From Cinclus cinclus (lineage: Eukaryota; Chordata; Aves; Passeriformes; Cinclidae): a stretch of DNA of 64,000 nucleotides. Positions 1 to 8,385 of the stretch are shown here, in pieces. The notes beneath the pieces are model-generated. The model made no database searches. It was not told where the DNA came from and worked only from the letters and a program-made list of their open reading frames with translations. A program made the position numbers and the translations under genes. The first letter of the stretch is position 1. The number at the start of each line of letters is the position of its first letter. Location of the stretch: NCBI RefSeq assembly GCF_963662255.1, contig NC_085046.1, forward strand, positions 53,848,570 to 53,912,569, written 5' to 3'.

Positions 1-374
1 ATCCGAGGCAAGAAAGAGGGAATGATGGCATGGCCCACGTACCCCATGTTTTCTCCTGAGGCCGTGTACTTGCAGGGGCTAAAGGCCCGCTCTGGCAGAT
101 TTGGAAGGCAGTCAAGGCAGCCAGACGAGAGCAGTGACATCAGCGTGACATCAGCGGCCCACAAACCGCATGGGTGGCAACCTCAGTGAGCAAAGCATTG
201 TGACCTCACATCCCTCACTGCTTATGTTTGGGCACAGACAGAGCTGGGCTCAGACCGGCTCGCGCCTGGACTCCTGGCAAGCGTGCCTGCGAGGACTGGA
301 AGCCCGCGAGGTCCTTGGGAGCTGCTGTGGGCAAGTCTGGGTTGTGATTCCCACGCCTTTGCCTGTTTCCTTAG
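1..374 (+). other. 5' flank of copy 1, near-invariant between units
   Basis: From about base 160 to the ATG this stretch is almost unchanged in all 20 units; exceptions are single bases such as CTGGCTTGTG in units 15, 16 and 18 and CCCATGCC in unit 20. It contains the TGACATCAGCG pair and an ATG frame of 72 codons (170-388) kept in every unit, in a mediocre start context (C at -3, G at +4). I read it as promoter or 5' leader, not as a protein gene. Confidence 0.4.
135..156 (+). promoter_or_regulatory. Tandem 11-mer TGACATCAGCG x2, CRE-like
   Basis: TGACATCAGCG occurs twice back to back. TGACATCA differs by one base from the palindromic CRE/ATF site TGACGTCA, and by a transition that CpG decay would produce. 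The pair is found about 500 bases before each ATG (for example 13471-13492 and 63171-63192). Unit 2 has TGACATAAGCG as its first copy (3469-3479). Binding by CREB/CREM/ATF factors is inference; the tandem itself is certain. Confidence 0.4.
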
Positions 375-427
375 CCATACGTGGTTGAGGAAGCCAAGCA
401 GTGTGAGCGGTGCTTGCGGCGGCACAG
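375..427 (+). other. Candidate 53-nt 5' exon of the RING gene
   Basis: A short exon can be read between a pyrimidine-rich acceptor (CCTTTGCCTGTTTCCTTAG, ending at 374) and a consensus donor (CACAG|GTGAGC after 427). The 53 bases look identical in every unit. It has no ATG, so it would be 5' untranslated; its frame is open into the coding exon. Equivalent positions lie 260 to 208 bases before each ATG, for example 3709-3761 and 63411-63463. The exon might instead extend further upstream if the 374 acceptor is unused. Confidence 0.5.
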
Positions 428-575
428 GTGAGCGGTGCAGGAAAGGACTACGGGGTGGCCGTGGGCTGGGCGATGGTGTCTGGGGAGCTGTGAGTGTGTG
501 GTGTCCTTCTTGAGGGGCCTGGGCGCTCCTTTGAGCCGCCCATCTCCCTGGGACAGCAAGTGACCTGTTTTGCAG
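428..575 (+). other. Candidate 148-bp GT-AG intron before the coding exon
   Basis: The donor GTGAGC follows CACAG. The acceptor CCTGTTTTGCAG ends 59 bases before the ATG. Length is 148 bp in all 20 units; intron starts are 428, 3762, 7090, 10430, 13764, 17084, 20394, 23704, 27041, 30378, 33710, 37020, 40318, 43622, 46929, 50236, 53543, 56850, 60157 and 63464. An open reading frame runs from a GTG inside this intron into the gene, which is why I do not extend the protein upstream. No transcript evidence is available here. Confidence 0.6.
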
Positions 576-634
576 CGTGTCACACCAGCAGGAGGGAGCA
601 GCTGCTGTGCCCAGCTCTGCTGCAAGCCACAAGC

Positions 635-1467
635 ATGGCCACGGAGACAGACTGGAACTGCCCCATCTGCCGTGACGGTCCCGGTGAAAAGGCTTCTGTA
701 ACTCCGTGCGTCCACCAGTTCTGCCTGGGCTGCATTGTGCGCTGGGTCAAGACCAAGCCATTGTGCCCCCTGTGCAGGCAGCCTATCAAGAGCATCGTTT
801 ACTCTGTTCGGTCGGAGGAAGACTTTCTGGAGATAGCTCTCCCAAGCTCCTCAGACTCATGGGCTGCTGGTCACCAGGATGAGCAGGGGGCTGCGGAGCG
901 CATGCCCAGCACCTATGTAGCTGGCTTCCCAGCTGAGCTCTGGGCTGGCATTTTCCAGGACTGCTCAGAAATCCTGGAGCCCCTGCTGCCCTGGCTGAAC
1001 CAGGAGCTTTCGCAGCTGCTCAGGACCCACTGGTGGGAGGTGGCTCTGGCACAGAGTGTGGTCGTAGCCAATTTGTGCTACTATGGGCTGAGGCAGGAGG
1101 CCTTGGTCCAGGAGCTGCAAGGCCTGCTGCAGGAGCAGACGGTGGCATTTGTGCGCCGGCTCATTGACACTGCTGCTGACAGGTGCAGTGATGAGATCCT
1201 GCGGCGGATGAACCTCCTGAACTCCCATGCTCAGGAGGAAGAGGAGCAGGAGCAGGAGCAGGAGGAAGAGGAGGAGGGTCCCAAAGGCATCACTGCCTCC
1301 CTCCAGGGGACTCTCACCCCCATGGTGGCCTCCTCCCACAGCCCTATGGTCTCCAATGTGGAAGCAGACACTGGAACATTGGAAGCCACGCTGCGTGAGG
1401 GGCCCAGCCGCTCTCCATCCATGCCCGTCCATGCAGAGCGGGAGCAGCCCCAGGACGAGCCTGGCGA

Positions 1468-1530
<63 letters not shown>

Positions 1531-1717
1531 AGGCCCCTCTGCCCAAGGCTGCAGCCGCAGCCCTCGTGCTCCTGGCCGGGACACGGACAGCGTGCCCAAG
1601 GAGCGCCGGCGCCCCACAAAGAGGAAGGCCTCTAGACCTCAGGACTCTGCCCAGCCCCCAAAAAGGCCGTCCCGCCAGTGCAAGCCCAAGCCAAGGCCCC
1701 TTGATTGTAGGAAGTAG
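635..1717 (+). CDS. Topors-like RING-finger protein, copy 1 (360 aa)
   Basis: Probable nuclear E3 ubiquitin ligase. Residues 9-47 form a C3HC4 RING: C9-x2-C12-x12-C25-x-H27-x2-C30-x2-C33-x10-C44-x2-C47, with Trp37 and Pro45 at positions usual for E2 contact. Just after it, SVRSEEDF (57-64) matches the post-RING signature of the Topors family. Residues 94-200 look helical and Trp/Leu-rich, where Topors has a PWI-like region. Then follow a Glu/Gln acidic tract (201-214), a Ser/Thr/Pro-rich linker, poly-Ala 279-297 (19 GCA codons) and a basic tail with a KERRRPTKRK cluster at 322-331 that suggests nuclear import. Vertebrate Topors is much longer; this is a short form. ATG 635 is chosen because it has A at -3 and G at +4 and lies 7 codons before the RING; the open frame upstream begins at a GTG inside a likely intron. 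The family assignment is from motif recognition; the ligase activity is inferred. Confidence 0.85.
1235..1276 (+). repeat. Glu/Gln-coding GAG/CAG microsatellite (acidic tract)
   Basis: A run of GAG, GAA and CAG codons encodes residues 201-214. Counting Gln-Glu pairs, most copies have three, copies 5 and 10 have four, and copies 11 and 12 have two. It is the second of the two sites where gene length changes. An acidic low-complexity tract is common in nuclear proteins; its role here is unknown. Confidence 0.9.
1469..1525 (+). repeat. Pure (GCA)n triplet repeat coding poly-alanine, n variable
   Basis: An uninterrupted GCA run encodes alanine in the gene frame; on the other strand it is (TGC)n, the CAG/CTG class. 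Tracts and counts: 1469-1525 (19), 4803-4853 (17), 8131-8193 (21), 11471-11527 (19), 14811-14843 (11), 18125-18157 (11), 21435-21467 (11), 24745-24804 (20), 28082-28141 (20), 31425-31469 (15), 34745-34783 (13), 38055-38081 (9), then 10 each at 41359, 44663, 47970, 51277, 54584, 57891 and 61198. Confidence 0.97.
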
Positions 1718-1824
1718 GAGTAGATGTAGGAGTAAAGAATCAATGTTAGGAGTTGGAAATTGTTTTTAGAAGTAGGAAATAAATGGTAGAGTTAGGAAAT
1801 CAATTGTAGAAGTAGGAAATAAAT
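1718..1824 (+). terminator. 3' UTR with two AATAAA polyadenylation signals and degenerate repeats
   Basis: After the stop the sequence is built from imperfect GTAGGAGTA / TAGGAAATAAAT blocks. TAGAAGTAGGAAATAAAT occurs at 1767-1784 and again at 1807-1824, 40 bases apart, each with AATAAA (1778-1783 and 1818-1823). A T/GT-rich stretch follows (TTGTTGTTTCTCTGACACAGTC... region to about 1855), as expected downstream of a cleavage site. The second signal lies 101-106 bases after the last stop base in the units I checked. Confidence 0.6.
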
Positions 1825-2506
1825 TGTTGTTTCTCTGACACAGTCTGAGAGTGTGGCTTTCTCGGCCTTCTCCTGTTGCCTTTTCCCTCTGCCCTCAAAT
1901 GCCAATGTGGGCGGCAACTGGGAGGGGAGGGGATAGGAACATTGTAGCCACAGGGGCCCAGAGGAGCCCTGGCAGGGGCCTGTGCCCAGTGCTACAGGAA
2001 GACAAGAAGCAGCCCCCAGGCCAAGCTTGGGACCCAGCCTGGGAGTCTGGAAAGCTTCCTGCTCTCAACTGCAGGGCAGGACAGGCCATCTTCATGGGGC
2101 ATGAGCTGCAGGCAGCAAGCGAGCTAAAAGGGACAGAAGGAGCCCTCAGCTGGGGTCACAGTCAGTGCTGCAGAGGAAAGCAAAACTTCTCGGGATCCAG
2201 AGCCAATGTGGCCTGAGGGAAAGTTCCTTCTTGACCCCAGGGCTACTGATTGGCCGTGTTGAAAAGGGGCTCTGGAATGAAGGCAGCCAGTGGAAACACC
2301 GGTCGCCTTGGAGAACCACATGCCATCCTGCCTGTTCAGCAGAGTCAGCTGCACAGGACAACCCAGGGTCTGCCAGGCCAAGTGCCAGTGGCACAATAGG
2401 TAGAGTCTGCAAGGATGCTCCAGGAAGTCCCTGATGCAAAGAGATGGAGAGATGCTTCGTTGGTGTGGCTAGCTTTTAGCTGTCAGGATAAACCAAAACT
2501 CTTGTA

Positions 2507-2525
2507 GGGATCTTCAGAAGATCCC
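2507..2525. repeat. Perfect 19-bp palindrome in the spacer
   Basis: GGGATCTTCAGAAGATCCC has 9-bp arms around a central A and is retained in every spacer I read (for example near 5836, 12510 and 62210). The TTC-A-GAA spacing does not fit heat-shock (two-base gap) or STAT (three-base gap) sites. A dimeric regulator or a DNA hairpin are possibilities; no function can be assigned. Confidence 0.7.
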
Positions 2526-2694
2526 GCCCTTCAAAATGACAATGGCCTGCACCGAGAGAGGGGCCAGCTTCCAGTCTGATGCCGCCCTGAGCACTGAAGG
2601 GGATGAGTGGAGGGAAAGAGCCAAGAGGAAGGATGGATTTGAACAAATCCACAGGATTCCTGCCAAGCCATTGAAGCCTAAGTGCAGATGTATC

Positions 2695-2699
2695 ATTGG
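2695..2699 (-). promoter_or_regulatory. Inverted CCAAT box (ATTGG), variable between units
   Basis: ATTGG lies about 70 bases before TATTTAA, a usual distance for a CCAAT box. It is intact in units 1, 2, 3, 5, 7, 10 and 11. It reads CTTGG in units 4, 6, 8, 9 and 12-19. If this is a working NF-Y site, genes downstream of the second group would lack it. Confidence 0.3.
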
Positions 2700-2765
2700 C
2701 CAAGGAAATGAGTGACTTGAGATGGCAAGAAGTCAAATGTGTACAGGCAAGAAACGCAAGCCCTC

Positions 2766-2772
2766 TATTTAA
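2766..2772 (+). promoter_or_regulatory. TATA-like box TATTTAA in a near-palindrome, candidate promoter
   Basis: CCCTCTATTTAAGGAGGG (2761-2778 region) carries TATTTAA. An E-box CACGTG follows at 2805-2810, near where transcription would start, and an inverted CCAAT (ATTGG, 2695-2699) lies about 70 bases before. A first exon could run to a donor CAG|GTAATG at 3279 and splice to the 53-nt exon of the next unit, placing this promoter upstream of the next gene. Repeats of the box start at 6094, 9434, 12768, 16088, 19398, 22708, 26045, 29382, 32714, 36024, 39322, 42626, 45933, 49240, 52547, 55854, 59161 and 62468. The assignment is by pattern only. Confidence 0.35.
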
Positions 2773-3141
2773 GGAGGGTTCCGAACAATCAAGAGAGCTT
2801 TGGTCACGTGGATCACCGAGGGTTGTGTGTCTGTCTCCAGCCAGGACCGCGGTTACCGTTCTACTCAACGACAGCAGAGATTTTCTCCCCGTTTTGGACC
2901 GTTTTTGGTTTGCCCAAAAGGGTGCTTGATGCTTCTTTTTCAGTTCTCTCTCCATCGTCAACTTGATGTTTCAATGGGATGAGGAGAGCAACAGCGGGTT
3001 GCAAGGGTCACTGAGCTAAGGACCACAGCATCGTGCCCGTCAACAGCGATCCAATGGGGCTGTGGAGAAGAAAAGAAATGGGAATTGAAAAGCAACCTGG
3101 CAAGAAGTTGATGCGGAGACTGGCAGGAGATGTCAGCATGT

Positions 3142-3170
3142 GCTCGCCTGTCCGAGTGGCGCAGGCGAGC
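3142..3170. repeat. Conserved 9-bp stem hairpin in the spacer
   Basis: GCTCGCCTG (3142-3150) and CAGGCGAGC (3162-3170) are perfect complements around an 11-base loop TCCGAGTGGCG. The stem is present in all spacers; unit 11 has GCTTGCCTG (near 36400), which still allows a G-U pair in RNA. The loop changes to TCCAAGTGGCG in units 13, 15, 17 and 18. It would lie in the 5' leader if the TATTTAA promoter is used. Confidence 0.6.
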
Positions 3171-3328
3171 AGCACTGAGAATAGAGAAGAAGGGCTGTCA
3201 TGTCACGGGATTTAAAGCAGCCAAGCCACGTGCCTGATGTTCACAGAAGCCTCCCATGCCAAAAGTGGGAAACTAGCAGGTAATGTGCTTCTAGAGGAGA
3301 AATGCTGGGACTGAGGTGGCCAAATGAT

Positions 3329-3335
3329 TATAAAA
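3329..3335 (+). promoter_or_regulatory. TATAAAA element, second candidate core promoter
   Basis: TATAAAA precedes ATCC about 640 bases before each ATG. It is found before copies 2-12 and before copy 20 (63031). Before copies 13-19 it is TGTAAAT (39885, 43189, 46496, 49803, 53110, 56417, 59724). Position 1 of the window starts at the last base of the element for copy 1. A start about 30 bases downstream would give a long 5' leader holding a 72-codon ATG frame (170-388 in unit 1), which counts against simple use of this element. Confidence 0.3.
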
Positions 3336-3968
3336 TCCAAGGCAAGAAAGAGGGAATGATGGCATGGCCCACGTAGCCCATGTTTTCTCCTGAGGCCGTG
3401 GACTTGCAGGGGCTAAAGGCCCGCTCTGGCAGATTTGGAAGGCAGTCAAGGCAGCCAGACGAGAGCAGTGACATAAGCGTGACATCAGCGGCCCACAAAC
3501 CGCATGGGTGGCAACCTCAGTGAGCAAAGCATTGTGACCTCACATCCCTCACTGCTTATGTTTGGGCACAGACAGAGCTGGGCTCAGACCGGCTCGCGCC
3601 TGGACTCCTGGCAAGCGTGCCTGCGAGGACTGGAAGCCCGCGAGGTCCTTGGGAGCTGCTGTGGGCAAGTCTGGGTTGTGATTCCCACGCCTTTGCCTGT
3701 TTCCTTAGCCATACGTGGTTGAGGAAGCCAAGCAGTGTGAGCGGTGCTTGCGGCGGCACAGGTGAGCGGTGCAGGAAAGGACTACGGGGTGGCCGTGGGC
3801 TGGGCGATGGTGTCTGGGGAGCTGTGAGTGTGTGGTGTCCTTCTTGAGGGGCCTGGGCGCTCCTTTGAGCCGCCCATCTCCCTGGGACAGCAAGTGACCT
3901 GTTTTGCAGCGTGTCACACCAGCAGGAGGGAGCAGCTGCTGTGCCCAGCTCTGCTGCAAGCCACAAGC

Positions 3969-4801
3969 ATGGCCACGGAGACAGACTGGAACTGCCCCAT
4001 CTGCCGTGACGGTCCCGGTGAAAAGGCTTCTGTAACACCGTGCGTCCACCAGTTCTGCCTGGGCTGCATTGTGCGCTGGGTCAAGACCAAGCCATTGTGC
4101 CCCCTGTGCAGGCAGCCTATCAAGAGCATCGTTTACTCTGTTCGGTCGGAGGAAGACTTTCTGGAGATAGCTCTCCCAAGCTCCTCAGACTCATGGGCTG
4201 CTGGTCACCAGGATGAGCAGGGGGCTGCGGAGCGCATGCCCAGCACCTATGTAGCTGGCTTCCCAGCTGAGCTCTGGGCTGGCATTTTCCAGGACTGCTC
4301 AGAAATCCTGGAGCCCCTGCTGCCCTGGCTGAACCAGGAGCTTTCGCAGCTGCTCAGGACCCACTGGTGGGAGGTGGCTCTGGCACAGAGTGTGGTCGTA
4401 GCCAATTTGTGCTACTATGGGCTGAGGCAGGAGGCCTTGGTCCAGGAGCTGCAAGGCCTGCTGCAGGAGCAGACGGTGGCATTTGTGCGCCGGCTCATTG
4501 ACACTGCTGCTGACAGGTGCAGTGATGAGATCCTGCGGCGGATGAACCTCCTGAACTCCCATGCTCAGGAGGAAGAGGAGCAGGAGCAGGAGCAGGAGGA
4601 AGAGGAGGAGGGTCCCAAAAGCATCACTGCCTCCCTCCAGGGGACTCTCACCCCCATGGTGGCCTCCTCCCACAGCCCTATGGTCTCCAATGTGGAAGCA
4701 GACACTGGAACATTGGAAGCCACGCTGCGTGAGGGGCCCAGCCGCTCTCCATCCATGCCCGTCCATGCAGAGCGGGAGCAGCCCCAGGACGAGCCTGGCG
4801 A

Positions 4802-4857
<56 letters not shown>

Positions 4858-5045
4858 CAGGCCCCTCTGCCCAAGGCTGCAGCCGCAGCCCTCGTGCTCC
4901 TGGCCGGGACACGGACAGCGTGCCCAAGGAGCGCTGGTGCCCCACAAAGAGGAAGGCCTCTAGACCTCAGGACTCTCCCCAGCCCCCAAAAAGGCCGTCC
5001 CGCCAGTGCAAGCCCAAGCCAAGGCCCCTTGATTGTAGGAAGTAG
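3969..5045 (+). CDS. Topors-like RING-finger protein, copy 2 (358 aa)
   Basis: Same domain order as copy 1, with poly-Ala of 17. This is the most divergent tail in the array: the residue after the first Gly past the Ala tract is Ala instead of Glu (GAA to GCA), which adds another GCA next to the repeat. The basic cluster reads ERWCPTKRK, with two Arg codons changed to Trp and Cys, both C-to-T at CGN codons. Gly218 is Ser, and the later DSA is DSP. The RING and helical region are unchanged. Two lost arginines could weaken nuclear import, although TKRK and the downstream basic residues remain. The frame is fully open. Confidence 0.83.
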
Positions 5046-7296
5046 GAGTAGGTGTAGGAGTAAAGAATCAATGTTAGGAGTTGGAAATTGTTTTTAGAAG
5101 TAGGAAATAAATTGTAGAGTTAGGGAATCAATTTTAGAAGTAGGAAATAAATTGTTGTTTCTCTGACACAGTCTCAGAGTGTGGCTTTCTCGGCCTTCTC
5201 CTGCTGTCTTTTCCCTCTGCCCTCAAATGCCAATGTGGGCGGCAACTGGGAGGGGAGGGGATAGGAACATTGTAGCCACAGGGGCCCAGAGGAGCCCTGG
5301 CAGGGGCCTGTGCCCAGTGCTACAGGAAGACAAGAAGCAGCCCCCAGGCCAAGCTTGGGGCCCAGCCTGGGAGTCTGGAAAGCTTCCTGCTCTCAGCTGC
5401 AGGGCAGGACAGGCCATCTTCATGGGGTATGAGCTGCAGGCAGCAAGCGAGCTAAAAGGGACAGAAGGAGCCCTCAGCTGGGGTCACAGTCAGTGCTGCA
5501 GAGGAAAGCAAATCTTCTCGGGATCCAGAGCCAATGTGGCCTGAGGGAAAGTTCCTTCTTGACCCCAGGGCTACTGATTGGCCGTGTTGAAAAGGGGCTC
5601 TGGAATGAAGGCAGCCAGTGGAAACACCGGTCGCCTTGGAGAACCACATGCCATCCTGCCTGTTCAGCAGAGTCAGTTGCACAGGGCAACCCAGGGTCTG
5701 CCAGGCCAAGTGCCAGTGGCACAATAGGTAGAGTCTGCAAGGATGCTCCAGGAAGACCCTGATGCAAAGAGATGGAGAGATGCTTCGTTGGTGTGGCTAG
5801 CTTTTAGCTGTCAGAATAAACCAAAACTCTTGTAGGGATCTTCAGAAGATCCCGCCCTTCAAAATGACAATGGCCTGCACTGAGAGAGGGGCCGGCTTCC
5901 AGTTTGATGCCGCCCTGAGCACTGAAGGGGATGAGTGGAGGGAAAGAGCCAAGAGGAAGGATGGATTTGAACAAATCCACAGGATTCCTGCCAAGCCATT
6001 GAAGCCTAAGTGCAGATGTATCATTGGCCAAGGAAATGAGTGACTTGAGATGGCAACAAGTCAGATGTGTACAGGCGAGAAACGCAAGCCCTCTATTTAA
6101 GGAGGGTTCCGAACAATCAAGAGAGCTTTTGTCACGTGGATCACCGAGGGTTGTGTGTCTGTCTCCAGCCAGGACCGCGGTTACCGTTCTACTCAACGAC
6201 AGCAGAGATTTTCTCCCCGTTTTGGACCGTTTTTGGTTTGCCCAAAAGGGTGCTTGATGCTTCTTTTTCAGTTCTCTCTCCATCGTCAACTTGATGTTTC
6301 AATGGGATGAGGAGAGCAACAGCGGGTTGCAAGGGTCACTGAGCTAAGGACCACAGCATCGTGCCCGTCAACAGCGATCCAATGGGGCTGTGGAGAAGAA
6401 AAGAAATGGGAATTGAAAAGCAACCTGGCAAGAAGTTGATGCGGAGACTGGCAGGAGATGTCAGCATGTGCTCGCCTGTCCGAGTGGCGCAGGCGAGCAG
6501 CACTGAGAATAGAGAAGAAGGGCTGTCATGTCACGGGATTTAAAGCAGCCAAGCCACGTGCCTGATGTTCACAGAAGCCTCCCATGCCAAAAGTGGGAAA
6601 CTAGCAGGTAATGTGCTTCTAGAGGAGAAATGCTGGGACTGAGGTGGCCAAATGATTATAAAATCCAAGGCAAGAAAGAGGGAATGATGGCATGGCCCAC
6701 GTAGCCCATGTTTTCTCCTGAGGCCGTGGACTTGCAGGGGCTAAAGGCCCGCTCTGGCAGATTTGGAAGGCAGTCAAGGCAGCCAGACGAGAGCAGTGAC
6801 ATCAGCGTGACATCAGCGGCCCACAAACCGCATGGGTGGCAACCTCAGTGAGCAAAGCATTGTGACCTCACATCCCTCACTGCTTATGTTTGGGCACAGA
6901 CAGAGCTGGGCTCAGACCGGCTCGCGCCTGGACTCCTGGCAAGCGTGCCTGCGAGGACTGGAAGCCCGCGAGGTCCTTGGGAGCTGCTGTGGGCAAGTCT
7001 GGGTTGTGATTCCCACGCCTTTGCCTGTTTCCTTAGCCATACGTGGTTGAGGAAGCCAAGCAGTGTGAGCGGTGCTTGCGGCGGCACAGGTGAGCGGTGC
7101 AGGAAAGGACTACGGGGTGGCCGTGGGCTGGGCGATGGTGTCTGGGGAGCTGTGAGTGTGTGGTGTCCTTCTTGAGGGGCCTGGGCGCTCCTTTGAGCCG
7201 CCCATCTCCCTGGGACAGCAAGTGACCTGTTTTGCAGCGTGTCACACCAGCAGGAGGGAGCAGCTGCTGTGCCCAGCTCTGCTGCAAGCCACAAGC

Positions 7297-8129
7297 ATGG
7301 CCACGGAGACAGACTGGAACTGCCCCATCTGCCGTGACGGTCCCGGTGAAAAGGCTTCTGTAACTCTGTGCGTCCACCAGTTCTGCCTGGGCTGCATTGT
7401 GCGCTGGGTCAAGACCAAGCCATTGTGCCCCCTGTGCAGGCAGCCTATCAAGAGCATCGTTTACTCTGTTCGGTCGGAGGAAGACTTTCTGGAGATAGCT
7501 CTCCCAAGCTCCTCAGACTCATGGGCTGCTGGTCACCAGGATGAGCAGGGGGCTGCGGAGCGCATGCCCAGCACCTATGTAGCTGGCTTCCCAGCTGAGC
7601 TCTGGGCTGGCATTTTCCAGGACTGCTCAGAAATCCTGGAGCCCCTGCTGCCCTGGCTGAACCAGGAGCTTTCGCAGCTGCTCAGGACCCACTGGTGGGA
7701 GGTGGCTCTGGCACAGAGTGTGGTCGTAGCCAATTTGTGCTACTATGGGCTGAGGCAGGAGGCCTTGGTCCAGGAGCTGCAAGGCCTGCTGCAGGAGCAG
7801 ACGGTGGCATTTGTGCGCCGGCTCATTGACACTGCTGCTGACAGGTGCAGTGATGAGATCCTGCGGCGGATGAACCTCCTGAACTCCCATGCTCAGGAGG
7901 AAGAGGAGCAGGAGCAGGAGCAGGAGGAAGAGGAGGAGGGTCCCAAAGGCATCACTGCCTCCCTCCAGGGGACTCTCACCCCCATGGTGGCCTCCTCCCA
8001 CAGCCCTATGGTCTCCAATGTGGAAGCAGACACTGGAACATTGGAAGCCACGCTGCGTGAGGGGCCCAGCCGCTCTCCATCCATGCCCGTCCATGCAGAG
8101 CGGGAGCAGCCCCAGGACGAGCCTGGCGA

Positions 8130-8198
<69 letters not shown>

Positions 8199-8385
8199 AG
8201 GCCCCTCTGCCCAAGGCTGCAGCCGCAGCCCTCGTGCTCCTGGCCGGGACACGGACAGCGTGCCCAAGGAGCGCCGGCGCCCCACAAAGAGGAAGGCCTC
8301 TAGACCTCAGGACTCTGCCCAGCCCCCAAAAAGGCCGTCCCGCCAGTGCAAGCCCAAGCCAAGGCCCCTTGATTGTAGGAAGTAG
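7297..8385 (+). CDS. Topors-like RING-finger protein, copy 3 (362 aa, RING variant P24L)
   Basis: This is the longest copy, with 21 alanines (8131-8193). It is the only one with a substitution inside the RING: codon 24, directly before zinc ligand Cys25, is CTG (Leu) where all others have CCG (Pro). All eight zinc ligands stay intact, so folding is probably kept, but the loop before the third ligand changes. The change is C-to-T at a CpG. Otherwise the protein matches copy 1 (Gly163, Gly218, RRR cluster, DSA). No frameshift. Confidence 0.83.

Larger units (their letters stand above)
1825..3334. other. Intergenic spacer of unit 1 (representative of all spacers)
   Basis: About 1.5 kb without a credible protein gene. 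It holds the 19-bp palindrome, the CCAAT/TATTTAA/E-box group, the hairpin, a strong acceptor-like CTTCTTTTTCAG (ending at 2943), a donor-like CAG|GTAATG (after 3279) and TATAAAA (3329). A smaller palindrome GTGCCA-G-TGGCAC lies at 2382-2394. Open frames of 60-161 codons on both strands change or vanish between units and show no domain I recognise. No CR1, LTR, SINE or DNA-transposon end is recognisable by eye. The other 18 spacers have the same content, with substitutions. Confidence 0.7.

Noticed and set aside
222..632. Antisense frame of 136-160 codons over the 5' flank
   Set aside because: Its length depends on a single T/A difference at Thr23 of the RING gene (136 against 160 codons), and it has no recognisable domain. 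It is treated as a shadow.
494..634. 47-codon upstream extension of the gene frame
   Set aside because: The frame begins at GTG, has no ATG before 635, and crosses a consensus intron acceptor (TTTTGCAG at 568-575). The ATG at 635 has good context and lies close to the RING.
965..1546. Long antisense frame with a poly-Cys run through the GCA tract
   Set aside because: It is the mirror of the triplet repeat and of the gene's codon pattern; it recurs only because the gene recurs and has no domain.
2511..2522. Heat-shock or STAT element in the palindrome
   Set aside because: The TTC-A-GAA gap is one base; heat-shock elements need two and STAT sites three.
2476..2961. 161-codon antisense frame in the spacer, present in every unit
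   Set aside because: It is maintained because spacers do not suffer indels. Substitutions in it look unconstrained, the start context is weak and no motif is recognised. It remains the least implausible spacer frame.
3141..3170. tRNA-like A box (TCCGAGTGGCGCAGGC)
   Set aside because: It resembles a Ser/Leu tRNA D-arm, but there is no B box, acceptor stem or anticodon arm nearby.
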